A stretch of 64,000 bases of DNA from CAZMYM01 sp964620325 (GTDB lineage Bacteria; Bipolaricaulota; Bipolaricaulia; UBA7950; UBA9294): contig CAZUIM010000005.1 in the NCBI GenBank assembly GCA_964620325.1, positions 40,203 through 104,202 on the forward strand, given 5' to 3'. This document shows, in pieces, positions 17,486 to 25,944 of the stretch. The notes below the pieces were generated by a model. The model searched no databases and had not been told where the DNA came from. It worked only from the letters and a program-made list of their open reading frames with translations. The translations under genes were made by a program, and so were the position numbers. Numbering within the stretch: position 1 is the first letter of the stretch; each line of letters starts with the position of its first letter.

Positions 17486-18465
17486 TTCTCCCTCCTCGCC
17501 AGGTACTCGATCAAGTCCTGCAGTGCAACCCGCCCGTCGCCCGAAAGCGGAAGCACGTCGACGATCCCGCACGCGCGGTCCACGTAGTCACGAACGAGCT
17601 CTCCTCCCTGAGCCTCGACGCCGAGACGGTCGAAGAGGCCGACCACCCAGTCGACGTCGGCCGCCTCGATCGACTCGCCGGCGTAGATCCGTTCGAGCCG
17701 CCCTCGATCCTCATCCTCCACCGTCGCGTAGGCGATCGCCACCGGAAACGCCTTCTTCCGCCGACGGACGTCGGAGGCGGTCGGCTTCCCGAGCACGTCA
17801 CCGTCACCCCAGATTCCGAGCAGATCGTCCTGGATCTGGAACGCTCGTCCCACGGCCGTACCGATCTCGGCGAGTCGCCGGATTACGTCGTCCGACGCTT
17901 CCGCACACAGACCCCCGATCCGGAACGCGCAACGAAACAGCGCCCCGGTCTTTCGGTCGACCATCTCCAGGTACTCGTCGGCCGTCACGAACCGCTCTTC
18001 GAACGAAAGATCGAGCGACTGGCCTTCGATCATCTCGGCCGTCGCGTCGAGCAAGACCCGCGCCGCCGTCGGACCCGCGTCGAGCGTCGATCGAACGGCG
18101 ATCGCGTGCATCAGGTCTCCCGCGTTGATCGCCTCGGGGATTCCCCACCGAGTCCAGACGGCCGGCCGACCGCGGCGGGTTTCGTCGCGATCCTGGACGT
18201 CATCGTGGATCAACGAGAACCCGTGAACGAGCTCCAGGCCGACGGCGGCCGGAAGCGCAGCCTCGACGGCGGCTCCGAGCTCCTCCGCGGCGAAGAGCAG
18301 CAACGACGGGCGAAGCAGCTTCCCGAGCGACGACGCCTCTCCGTCGGCGAGACCGACGTGATATCGGAGGATCGCGTCGAGCCGAGAGGGCCCGGCGAGA
18401 GCCCGGCGGAGCCCGTCCTCGATCGGCTCCCGGTACCGGTCGAGCAGTCTCGTCGCCTCGCTCAT
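17482..18465 (-). CDS. polyprenyl (probably farnesyl/geranylgeranyl) diphosphate synthase
   Basis: This 327-residue trans-prenyl chain-elongation enzyme joins IPP to allylic diphosphates. The first Asp-rich motif is LIHDDVQDRDETRRG and the second is QIQDDLLGIWGDGDVLGKP. The residues just before the first motif (ELVHGFSLIHDDVQD) are compatible with a short-chain product. Its position before hpnH and near hpnCDE suggests it supplies farnesyl diphosphate, but chain length is not certain from sequence. ATG 18465 overlaps the response regulator stop (ATGA). Confidence 0.9.
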   Translation of the reverse strand: MSEATRLLDRYREPIEDGLRRALAGPSRLDAILRYHVGLADGEASSLGKLLRPSLLLFAAEELGAAVEAALPAAVGLELVHGFSLIHDDVQDRDETRRGRPAVWTRWGIPEAINAGDLMHAIAVRSTLDAGPTAARVLLDATAEMIEGQSLDLSFEERFVTADEYLEMVDRKTGALFRCAFRIGGLCAEASDDVIRRLAEIGTAVGRAFQIQDDLLGIWGDGDVLGKPTASDVRRRKKAFPVAIAYATVEDEDRGRLERIYAGESIEAADVDWVVGLFDRLGVEAQGGELVRDYVDRACGIVDVLPLSGDGRVALQDLIEYLARREK

Positions 18466-19079
18466 TTCAACCTCCGTCCGGCACCGGGGAAGATCAGTTG
18501 GCGCTTAATCGCGACGTCGATCAACGCCGGCGCGCTGCGAACGCCGAGCTTTCTCATCAGTCGCGCCCGATGATTCCGAACCGTGTGGACGGACCGGTTC
18601 ATGGTCTCCGCGATCTCCGCGTTCTTCCGCCCTTCGGCGATCAACTGAAGGACCTCTCGTTCCCGTGGAGTCAGTTCTTCCGCGACATCGTCGACCGCTG
18701 CAAGAAGGCGCGCTCCCCCGGCGACCTGCCGGATGACGTCGATCAGGCGATCGGGCGCCTCGTCCTTCGACACGTAGCCCCAGGCCCCCAGAGCGCCGGC
18801 GCGTACCGCGTACTCCTCGTCGTCGTGCATCGACAGCACGATGACGCGCGTTTCCGGAGAGACCGTGGGGATTCGACGAACCGCCTCGAATCCGTCGAGC
18901 ACCGGCATCGACAGGTCGACGAGGGCAATCTCCGGACGATGGTCGCGAACGCAGGAGAGGAGCTCGCGACCATCACCGGCCTCGGCGACGACGTCGAAGC
19001 CGGACGCGTCGAGGAGTGCCCTCACGCCCGAACGAACAACGCCATGATCGTCTCCGACTACCACCCGAATGCGCATCAC
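18462..19079 (-). CDS. NarL/LuxR-type response regulator (second of two)
   Basis: This 205-residue protein has a receiver domain with the phospho-acceptor Asp at about residue 55 (ALVDLSMPVLDG) and a C-terminal LuxR helix-turn-helix (LTPREREVLQLIAEGRKNAEIAETMNRSVHTVRNH). It is coupled to the polyprenyl synthase gene and is likely to regulate the hopanoid operon. A TACAAT box ends 7 bases before GTG 19079, so it may start a separate leaderless transcript. ATG 19076 is an alternative start. Confidence 0.92.
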   Translation of the reverse strand: MMRIRVVVGDDHGVVRSGVRALLDASGFDVVAEAGDGRELLSCVRDHRPEIALVDLSMPVLDGFEAVRRIPTVSPETRVIVLSMHDDEEYAVRAGALGAWGYVSKDEAPDRLIDVIRQVAGGARLLAAVDDVAEELTPREREVLQLIAEGRKNAEIAETMNRSVHTVRNHRARLMRKLGVRSAPALIDVAIKRQLIFPGAGRRLK

Positions 19080-19086
19080 ATCGTCT

Positions 19087-19092
19087 ATTGTA
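19087..19092 (-). promoter_or_regulatory. -10 box (TACAAT), possible leaderless start
   Basis: TACAAT on the minus strand lies 7 bases before GTG 19079. Only a weak -35 (TTTCGG, 17 bases up) is seen. It could be an internal promoter driving the second response regulator and the hopanoid genes. Confidence 0.45.
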
Positions 19093-19143
19093 GGCCCACC
19101 GACCGGCGACCGAAATGGGGAAAGCGTACCTATCCGACGTCAT

Positions 19144-19719
19144 CTACGGAAGCTCCACGCGGTGCCCGTAGGCGACGAGGCCCGCCCGCGTGTGGATGTC
19201 GAGCTTGTCCATCAGTCGTTCACAGTGTCCTTCGACCGTCTTGACGCTGATCGCCAACGCGTCCCCGATCTGCTCGTTCGATCGACCGGCGGCGATCTGC
19301 GCCAGGATCTCCCGTTCGCGAGCCGTCAGCGCGCCGTCGATCGGGATCGCCGCTCCCGCGGCAACGGCCCGAATCGCCCCCACGAGGACGTCGGAGGACG
19401 ACGCCTTTCCGACGAGGCCGGCTGCGCCGCGCTCGGCCGCCGCCGCCGCGTAGTCGGCCTCCGAATGCATCGATAGGACGAGAATGCGCGTCTCAGGGAA
19501 CGACGCCCGGACCGCACCGATCAGCGACAGACCGTCGACGCCGGGGAGGGCGATGTCGAGAAGGAGGACGTCGGGGCGCGACGCACCCACGAGTTCTTCA
19601 ACGTCCTCCCCGCAAGCGCAGGCTCCGACGACCTCAAGGTCGTCCTCGGCCTCGAGGAGGCGTGTCAGTCCCTCCCGCACGAGCCGATGGTCATCGACAA
19701 TCGCCACGCGAATCGCCAT
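19144..19719 (-). CDS. NarL/LuxR-type response regulator (first of two)
   Basis: This 191-residue receiver plus LuxR-type HTH protein has its Asp acceptor at about residue 55 (LLLDIALPGVDG). The HTH is LTAREREILAQIAAGRSNEQIGDALAISVKTVEGH. Its start overlaps the end of the sensor kinase gene by 29 bases, so kinase and regulator are a cognate pair. A second regulator follows 64 bases on, which is unusual. Confidence 0.92.
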   Translation of the reverse strand: MAIRVAIVDDHRLVREGLTRLLEAEDDLEVVGACACGEDVEELVGASRPDVLLLDIALPGVDGLSLIGAVRASFPETRILVLSMHSEADYAAAAAERGAAGLVGKASSSDVLVGAIRAVAAGAAIPIDGALTAREREILAQIAAGRSNEQIGDALAISVKTVEGHCERLMDKLDIHTRAGLVAYGHRVELP

Positions 19720-20938
19720 CGTGCGGCACCTCCACCGTCATCACCGTCCCGCAGCCGGGGGCCGTCTCCAGGGTCATCCGTCCTCCGGTTACATCCAGAC
19801 GCTCCTCGATCCCTCGAAGGCCGAGCCCGCGCGGCTCGTCCTCACGAAAGCCGCCGCCGTCATCCCGGATCGACAGCCGCGCCATCCGACCGGTTCGAGA
19901 GAGGACGATCTCTACCCGGTCGGCGTGCGCGTGCCGAACAACGTTCTGAAGGGCCTCCTGTGCAACGTGGAACAGGAAACTCTCGACCGACGGATCGAGC
20001 CGCACGTCGAGATCCGACCGAACGGCAATCTCAATTCCGGCCTCGTGCGAGATCGTCTCGGCCAACCGTTCGAGTGACGGAAGGAGACCAAGATCATCGA
20101 GGAGCGGCGGACGCATCGAGTAGGCCAGGGTCCGCGTCTCTCCGATTGCTTCATCGAGGATCTGGGTTACGGTCCGGTGCGTCTCTGCACCGAGGCGCTC
20201 CTTCGCCGGATTCAAATGCAGTTTCACCGCCGCAAGGGATTGGATCAGCCCGTCGTGAAGGCCGCGCGCGACGCGGCGCCGCTCCTCGTCCTGCGCCGTC
20301 ATGAGCCGGCGCGACATCTCGGCAAGCTCGCACTCGCGCGCTCGAAGGGCCCGGTTCTTCCGTGCATAGATGCCGTTGAACGTCCGAATGGTGAATGCGA
20401 CGACGGCGTAGACGGCGGCCGCACCGGCGAAGATCGTCGCCAAGTTGTACGCGAGGTTCCTCGGCGGATCGCCGAAGACGCTCTCGAGCGATCGATGTGG
20501 GATCACCCCGGCGTATTCGAGGAGGACGAGACCGGCGTAGAACGCGACGACGAGACCGGTGACGATCGCCCCGTGCAACGGCGGAAGGAAGGCATTCGCG
20601 TAGATCACGGTGAAGAGATAGAAGACGCTCCCGATCCACTCGCTCCCGCCGATCATGTGGACGAGGACCGTAATCAGAGCGATCTCCACCACGAAGAAGC
20701 CGACGTGAACCCGATGCAGCGCCCGGGCCGACCTCTGTCGATCGACGACCGCCTTGAACGGGAAGGTCAGGACGAACCAGACGATCGGTGCGTACATCAC
20801 CGGATTCAGATACCGGAAGCCGGTCGCGATCAGGACGACCAGCGCGACAGCGGTGAAGACGCCGAGCGTCAGACGTCGGACGAGGATCGATCGAACGACC
20901 CCCGCCTTGAGTTCCGGGAACTCCGCGATGTCGAACAT
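19691..20938 (-). CDS. NarX/DesK-type membrane sensor histidine kinase
   Basis: This 415-residue kinase has about six membrane segments in residues 17-185 with no large outside domain, so it may sense the membrane itself or a small molecule. A short coiled linker follows. The HisKA_3 dimerisation domain holds the phospho-histidine at about residue 228 (RRVARGLHDGLIQSL). The HATPase domain shows AQEALQNVVRHAHA, DDGGGF and GLGLRGIEER. With two response regulators and the hopanoid genes downstream, control of membrane lipid synthesis is a natural inference, by analogy with DesK. Confidence 0.92.
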   Translation of the reverse strand: MFDIAEFPELKAGVVRSILVRRLTLGVFTAVALVVLIATGFRYLNPVMYAPIVWFVLTFPFKAVVDRQRSARALHRVHVGFFVVEIALITVLVHMIGGSEWIGSVFYLFTVIYANAFLPPLHGAIVTGLVVAFYAGLVLLEYAGVIPHRSLESVFGDPPRNLAYNLATIFAGAAAVYAVVAFTIRTFNGIYARKNRALRARECELAEMSRRLMTAQDEERRRVARGLHDGLIQSLAAVKLHLNPAKERLGAETHRTVTQILDEAIGETRTLAYSMRPPLLDDLGLLPSLERLAETISHEAGIEIAVRSDLDVRLDPSVESFLFHVAQEALQNVVRHAHADRVEIVLSRTGRMARLSIRDDGGGFREDEPRGLGLRGIEERLDVTGGRMTLETAPGCGTVMTVEVPHDGDSRGDCR

Positions 20939-20951
20939 CCCGAGAAGCCGC

Positions 20952-21233
20952 TTACTTCAACGTCGGCGGGAGGACGATCGTGCCGAAGTTCTTTTCGTAG
21001 CGCTGGATGTTCTCGCCGATCGCTTGGTAGAGGCGCTTCATGTGCCCCGGGTTGACGACCACACGGGAGGTGAGGATCGCCCGCCCTTGCTCCGCCGTCG
21101 ACTGCGCCTGAGGGTCGACGAACAGGAAATCGATGACGAATTCCTCCTTGCGATGGGAGATCAGCGCGAGATTCGAGTACTGCGCACGGCGCGTCTCGTT
21201 GTCGGCCGTGATCTGCATCTTACGTTCAGCCAT
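20952..21233 (-). CDS. DUF3467-family small protein
   Basis: This 93-residue protein has the DUF3467 pattern YSNLALISHRKEEFVIDFLFV, followed by ILTSRVVVNPGHMKRLYQAIGENIQRYEKNFG. The family function is unknown. GGAGGTGA precedes ATG 21233 by 8 bases, and a good promoter lies upstream. The gene starts the run that continues with the sensor kinase 13 bases on. Confidence 0.88.
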   Translation of the reverse strand: MAERKMQITADNETRRAQYSNLALISHRKEEFVIDFLFVDPQAQSTAEQGRAILTSRVVVNPGHMKRLYQAIGENIQRYEKNFGTIVLPPTLK

Positions 21234-21259
21234 GTACCGTTCACCTCCGAATCTGAAAG

Positions 21260-21288
21260 ATGGTAGCCGTTCAGCGAGAAGGGAACAA
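21260..21288 (-). promoter_or_regulatory. promoter of the DUF3467/kinase/hopanoid run
   Basis: TTGTTC (21288-21283) and TACCAT (21265-21260) on the minus strand are separated by exactly 17 bases. The expected leader is about 20 bases and includes the GGAGGTGA ribosome site. Confidence 0.65.
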
Positions 21289-21394
21289 CGAAACGACGTC
21301 TTCGGATCCTGCACGATGAGCCGACATCTCTTCTCACAGACGCCGCGAGCAATCCCGCCAAAGGCGATCACACCGCCCCCTGCGTCGATCGCGT

Positions 21395-22609
21395 CTACGC
21401 ACCGAGATGTCGGGCGAAGAACCGCTCGATCGTGTCGCGATGTCGACCGGTGAGAAGGATGTGATGGTTGCCGAGCGGCATGGTGAGGAGCTCGTCGACC
21501 GGCTCGTCGCAGAGAACGCGGACCTGCGTTCGGCAGAGGTCGTCACGGAATGCGGCCTCTTCGACTCGTCCCTCTCGAATGAACAGCTGATCGAGACGCT
21601 CGCCGCCGATCCGGAACAGGGTGCAATCCCCGGTCGGGATCGTCCCCGCGATCCCGACACCGATTCCCGTTTCGAAGTGGCTCCGGATCGTGTAGGTCGC
21701 CGTCATCGACACGGGGCACGTGCAGTGCGCAATCCCGATGACCCGCGCGTCGGTCGCGACCGACGCGATATTCCCCATGAACGCCGGCTGCCCGATCAGA
21801 AGATGTGCGATGTAGAGCGAGAAGAGCGACTGGAGATCTCCTTCGCAGCCGGCGGGCACCCCTTCGTCGCTCAGTCGGGAGAGCGCGTAACAGCCGGTGT
21901 TCTCGAGCCGCTCGACCAGGTCAAAACAGCGGACGGTGCAGGCGGCGAGACGATGCTCGTCGACGACCGTTCGCAACCCCCCGTAAATCGCGCCTGCCGT
22001 CCGGAGGACGTCGGGGTTCGGCTCGACGACCTCTCGGGCCTTCCGGACGAATCCGTCAATCGTCCGCTTCGAGGCCGACGCCTCGCCGATTCGATCGAAC
22101 AACTGGTCGATCCCGATCTCGACCAGCTCGATCGACAGCCGTCCCCGGAGGAAGGCCCGATCGACGTCGCTGGCAACGAGCCAGTCCGACGGCTCGCCGA
22201 TCAGCCCGATTCGACTGAACCGGAGAGCATCCCACGCGTCGGCGATCACCGCCTCTTGCCGGAGCGCGGCGACGATCTCCTCGGGCTCTCCAAACAGGAT
22301 GCGCCCCTCACCGCCGTCCTGACGGATTCGCGCGAGGATCTCGAGAGAGGCCGGGAGCGAGTTGTGTGTCGGATGGGCGATCAGCAGGGCGGGGGACGGC
22401 AGCTGAGCGATCGCCTTGATGACCTGCCGCTCGACCCCGCCGGTCAGAACGAGGACGGCCGCCAGTCGATCCGGCGACGGCTGATTGGCCTCAGCGATCT
22501 CCAGATCCCCCGCGGAACGGAGACGCCGCAGCAGATCCTTCTTCAACGCCGCGAGGACCCCGCGGTCATGCAGACCGGACGCAAACACGATGACGTCGAC
22601 GCTTCTCAT
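21395..22609 (-). CDS. FucI-like sugar isomerase-related protein
   Basis: This 404-residue protein resembles the fucose/arabinose isomerase superfamily. The N-terminal half is a Rossmann-like part (VIVFASGLHDRG). The C-terminal half contains GCEGDLQSLFSLYIAHLLIGQP and IGIAHCTCPVSM, then SHFETGIGVGIAGTIPTGDCTLFRIGG. Related proteins are often annotated only as 'fucose isomerase-like', and the substrate is unknown. No ribosome site precedes ATG 22609; instead a TACGAT box lies 6 bases upstream, so a leaderless mRNA is likely. It is divergent from mscS. Confidence 0.75.
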   Translation of the reverse strand: MRSVDVIVFASGLHDRGVLAALKKDLLRRLRSAGDLEIAEANQPSPDRLAAVLVLTGGVERQVIKAIAQLPSPALLIAHPTHNSLPASLEILARIRQDGGEGRILFGEPEEIVAALRQEAVIADAWDALRFSRIGLIGEPSDWLVASDVDRAFLRGRLSIELVEIGIDQLFDRIGEASASKRTIDGFVRKAREVVEPNPDVLRTAGAIYGGLRTVVDEHRLAACTVRCFDLVERLENTGCYALSRLSDEGVPAGCEGDLQSLFSLYIAHLLIGQPAFMGNIASVATDARVIGIAHCTCPVSMTATYTIRSHFETGIGVGIAGTIPTGDCTLFRIGGERLDQLFIREGRVEEAAFRDDLCRTQVRVLCDEPVDELLTMPLGNHHILLTGRHRDTIERFFARHLGA

Positions 22610-22615
22610 GTTTGG

Positions 22616-22621
22616 ATCGTA
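22616..22621 (-). promoter_or_regulatory. -10 box 6 bases before a start codon
   Basis: TACGAT on the minus strand is followed by 6 bases and ATG 22609, with no Shine-Dalgarno sequence. No clear -35 is seen. Confidence 0.4.
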
Positions 22622-22857
22622 CGGACGTCGGCGCAGTCCGAGCGATCCCCTCGCCAACGCCTCCGGCGGACAGCGCGCACGCCGCACGGCACCACACGCC
22701 GCATCCGGCCGGGTTCGATCTCCGGATCGCGAGGGACGCCTGACCGATCCTCGACGACCCGCCGACCGACTTGATCGACTCGGCGAACGTCGGATACGCT
22801 ACGGCCCAAGCCTGTTGGGATCTGTGTGGAAACCACGGAGGAGCGAAGCGAGGGGAC

Positions 22858-23931
22858 ATGGACTTCTTGACGTCGAGGTTCTACGACAACGAGATCTGGC
22901 GGTGGTTCCTCACCCTCGGGATCATTCTGTTCGTCTGGTTCGTCGTCCGGGTCGTCATGCGCTTCGCTCTCCGGCGTCTTCACACGATCGTGTTGAGAAC
23001 AAAGACGCGGTTCGACGACCTCGTCGTCGAGCTTCTGGAGAAAACGAAGCTCCTGTTCGTCCTCGTCCTCTCCTTCTACGCCGGGTCCCTGGCGCTCGCC
23101 CTCCCCGATCCGGCCGGAAGGATCCTCCGCATCGCCTTCGTCCTGATGCTCCTCCTCCAGGCAGGATATTGGGGGAACGCCTTCGCCTCGTTCTGGATCG
23201 ATCGAACGGTCCGACGACGGATGGAGGAGGACGCGGGGACGGCAACCTCGATCGCCGCACTCGGGTTCCTCGCGAAGGTCGCGATCTGGGGCGTGGTCGT
23301 CCTCCTCGCCCTCGACAACATGGGGTTCAACATCACCGCCCTGGTCGCCGGCCTCGGAATCAGCGGAATCGCCATCGCTCTCGCCGTGCAGAATATCCTC
23401 GGCGACCTGTTCGCTTCGTTGTCGATCGTCATCGACAAGCCGTTCGTCATCGGCGATTTCATCATCGTCGGCGAGTCGATGGGCACGGTCGAACGGATCG
23501 GTTTGAAGACGACGCGGGTCCGAAGCCTCTCCGGCGAACAGATCGTCTTTTCCAACGGCGATCTGCTCTCAAGCCGGGTCCGGAACTACAAGCGGATGTT
23601 CGAGCGGCGGATCGACTTTGCGTTCGGCGTCATCTACCAGACGCCGCCCGACGTCCTCGAGCGCATCCCGGAGATAGTTCGCGAGATCGTCGAGGCTCAG
23701 GAAGACGTCCGATTCGACCGATGCCACTTCAAGTCGTTCGGCGACTTCTCCCTCGACTTCGAGACCGTCTACTACGTGCTCGTCCCCGACTACAACATCT
23801 ACATGGACCGGCAGCAGGCGATCAACCTCGGGATCGCGCGCACCTTCGAGGAGCGGGGAATCGAGTTCGCCTACCCGACCCAGACGCTCTTCTTGGAGCG
23901 GACCGGCACGCCGCAGTCAGAAGACGAATAG
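22858..23931 (+). CDS. MscS-family mechanosensitive channel
   Basis: This 357-residue membrane protein has four to five hydrophobic segments and the MscS pore helix region LVAGLGISGIAIALAVQNILGDLFASLSIV. The beta domain follows (VIDKPFVIGDFIIVGESMGTVERIGLKTTRVRSLSGEQIVFSNGDL). It should open under membrane tension to release solutes during osmotic downshock. GAGGGG precedes ATG 22858. Its 3' end overlaps the convergent DUF401 gene by 15 bases. Confidence 0.93.
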   Translation: MDFLTSRFYDNEIWRWFLTLGIILFVWFVVRVVMRFALRRLHTIVLRTKTRFDDLVVELLEKTKLLFVLVLSFYAGSLALALPDPAGRILRIAFVLMLLLQAGYWGNAFASFWIDRTVRRRMEEDAGTATSIAALGFLAKVAIWGVVVLLALDNMGFNITALVAGLGISGIAIALAVQNILGDLFASLSIVIDKPFVIGDFIIVGESMGTVERIGLKTTRVRSLSGEQIVFSNGDLLSSRVRNYKRMFERRIDFAFGVIYQTPPDVLERIPEIVREIVEAQEDVRFDRCHFKSFGDFSLDFETVYYVLVPDYNIYMDRQQAINLGIARTFEERGIEFAYPTQTLFLERTGTPQSEDE

Positions 23932-25101
23932 ACCGACCACGAGCGCAGCGACGAGTCCGATCGCCGCCGGAGCGGCCATGCGTCGCAGAAACCGGCCCAT
24001 CGACGTCTTGAAGTACTCGACCGAGACCGAGATGCAGGGGTGAATCGGCGTCAGGATGTAGCCGAGGAAGACGGCGAAGTAGGTCAACGCGAACAGAGGC
24101 GCCGAGATTGACCCGTAGGTCGACGCATAGATCGGGATGATGATCGACATCGGCGCCTGGATCCTACCGGTGATCAGTCCGAGAACGGCTCCAATCACCA
24201 CGCACAGAACGACCGGCGGCAGTGTCATCGCGCCGATTCTCTCCGGCACGCCGGACGACGTGAAGACGTTCAGAAACGCGAACATCGCCAGCACGATGAA
24301 CACATACTTCCACGGCGTCATCCGGCGGACGATCGTCCCAAGCTGTCGAATCCCCAACCGACCGACGACCATCGCCGCGGCGAGGCTGACGAAGACGCCG
24401 ATGGTCGTTCCGATCTCGGCGATCGGAAGCTGTAACGTCCCGTTGAGCAGGAGATCCAGAAACGGCGCCGCGAGGATGATTCCCAGCGGAACAAGGAGGC
24501 CGACGAGCGAAAAGGCCCCGCTCTGAGACAGCCGACCGCTCGCCCGCCGGAGAAGGAAAGCGTACCCGACTCCGATTGTGAGTAAGAATGCCGGAATCAA
24601 GTACGGAATGGCATCGTAGACCTCGATCCCGGCGATCTTGGCCGAGGCGATCAGCGCCGGACCGAGCGGGTAGACGAGAAGGAGCGCATGACGAAACCAG
24701 ACGTTCGTCGCCGCTTTGACGTCCGGCGCCGTGTGTCCCGCCCCACGTTCGATCAGCGGTGCCGAGAGGAGCGCGCCGCCGGGCATCGGCAGCATCCCGA
24801 GGAGGGCCGGAGCGAGGGCGAGGAACGGCCGGACACCGATCCGGAGATTCGATACCAGTCGCTCCATCTCTCCCGACGTCTCCATCGCTCCTCCGATCAA
24901 GGGGATCACGCCGACGATCAGTGCGAGCAGAAGAACCGACGGGTCGGAGATCGTGCGCCAGAGGGCATCGCCGAACGAGCCGGGCGTCAAGGTGAACGCC
25001 GCGAGGACCACTGCGGCGATCGCCATACCGAGAGCGAGGTTTCGGCGAGAGACGACGAGAAGGAGGACGATCGACAGGGCGAACCCAATCCAAACCAGCA
25101 T
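23917..25101 (-). CDS. DUF401-family membrane transporter
   Basis: This 394-residue integral membrane protein has about ten or more hydrophobic segments. Motifs LLGMLPMPGGALLSAPLIERG, ATNVWFRHALLLVYPLGPALI and GYILTPIHPCISVSVEYF match the DUF401 (TIGR00529) group, a relative of anion and Na+/H+ antiporter-type carriers. The substrate is unknown. GGAGGA lies just before ATG 25101. Confidence 0.85.
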   Translation of the reverse strand: MLVWIGFALSIVLLLVVSRRNLALGMAIAAVVLAAFTLTPGSFGDALWRTISDPSVLLLALIVGVIPLIGGAMETSGEMERLVSNLRIGVRPFLALAPALLGMLPMPGGALLSAPLIERGAGHTAPDVKAATNVWFRHALLLVYPLGPALIASAKIAGIEVYDAIPYLIPAFLLTIGVGYAFLLRRASGRLSQSGAFSLVGLLVPLGIILAAPFLDLLLNGTLQLPIAEIGTTIGVFVSLAAAMVVGRLGIRQLGTIVRRMTPWKYVFIVLAMFAFLNVFTSSGVPERIGAMTLPPVVLCVVIGAVLGLITGRIQAPMSIIIPIYASTYGSISAPLFALTYFAVFLGYILTPIHPCISVSVEYFKTSMGRFLRRMAAPAAIGLVAALVVGLFVF

Positions 25102-25220
25102 GTTCCTCCGTTCCACCGCCTCGCGGCTCCCGCTCAACAAGGGTATCCGACGGAGACCGTCGGCTCACCTTCCTCGCGCTCCGAGGGCGGATTACGTACC
25201 CTCGGGTCCGGTGACTTCAT

Positions 25221-25604
25221 TTGCACAGCATCGAAGCGGCGATTCGCGCGAACCTGATCGACGGGCGCCTTCCCTGCGCGAAGGCTTTCGAGATCGCGAC
25301 AGAGTTCGCCGTCTCACCGAAGGCCGTCCGCGAGGCAGCGGACGGCGACGACGTTCGGATCTGTCACTGTCAGCTCGGTCTCTTCGGGTTCGAGAACCTC
25401 GGCGCAAGACGCCTCGTCCGACCGCTTTCGGCCGTTCCAGAGGATCTTGAGAGCCGGCTCCGAGAGGCGACGACCGGCAACAGACTCGCCTGTGCCGCGG
25501 CTTGGCGGATCGCACAGGACGACGGCCTCCCGCGATTTGTCGTCGGCTGTGCCTGCGAGACACTCGACGTCCGCGTCGCCCCCTGCCAACTCGGCTGCTT
25601 CTGA
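25221..25604 (+). CDS. small protein with two CQLG(L/C)F repeats
   Basis: This 127-residue protein is made of two related halves. Residues about 5-57 end in ICHCQLGLFG and residues about 75-127 end in VAPCQLGCF. Both halves carry an R-L-x-C-A motif followed by an A-x-x-I-A helix. I recognise the CQLG(C/L)F ending from small uncharacterised proteins of anaerobes, where a single copy or a tandem pair occurs. A metal or redox role for the conserved cysteines is possible but not shown. The start is probably TTG 25221; the ribosome site is weak. Confidence 0.6.
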   Translation: MHSIEAAIRANLIDGRLPCAKAFEIATEFAVSPKAVREAADGDDVRICHCQLGLFGFENLGARRLVRPLSAVPEDLESRLREATTGNRLACAAAWRIAQDDGLPRFVVGCACETLDVRVAPCQLGCF

Positions 25605-25610
25605 TCCGCG

Positions 25611-25699
25611 TTCGGAGTTCGCGGTTCGCAGTTCACGGTTCGGGGTTCGGGGTTCGGAGTTCGCGGTTCGCAGTTCACAGTTCACGGTTCGCGGTTCAA
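25611..25699. repeat. heptamer tandem repeat (TTCGNNG-type), about 12-13 copies
   Basis: The unit is TTC(G/A)(C/G)(A/G)G, for example TTCGCGG, TTCGCAG, TTCACGG, TTCGGGG and TTCGGAG. The block order TTCGGAG-TTCGCGG-TTCGCAG-TTCAC appears twice, so longer segments have also been copied. It starts 6 bases after the stop of the small cysteine protein. It is non-coding as far as I can tell. Confidence 0.9.
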
Positions 25700-25944
25700 G
25701 AACCTGTAGCGAGTATCCGGGGAGGGGGGGACTGCCCATTGCGGATTCTCCGACCGACTCGGCGGAGCAGTCGAGCGGGCCTTGTCTACGACGTTGGTGT
25801 TCCCGTCCTGTCGCGGCCCGGTGCGAGGTTGTCCTGCATCGAGGCTCGGAGGGAGTTCGGATCAACCATCGGTGACTTTCGCCTGTCGCCGCTCGTGTGA
25901 AGCATCGCTCTCCGCAAAGGAGGAGAGGCGATGCTCGGATGGCT
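25700..25944. other. non-coding spacer with a strong stem-loop
   Basis: No gene is recognised. At 25901-25935 AGCATCGCTCTCC pairs with GGAGAGGCGATGCT (one bulged G) around a loop of about 8 bases. It has no T-run on either strand. It stands between the heptamer array and the 168-base repeats. Confidence 0.5.

Noticed and set aside
25611..25699. CRISPR array
   Set aside because: The unit is 7 bases with no spacers, and no cas genes exist in the window.
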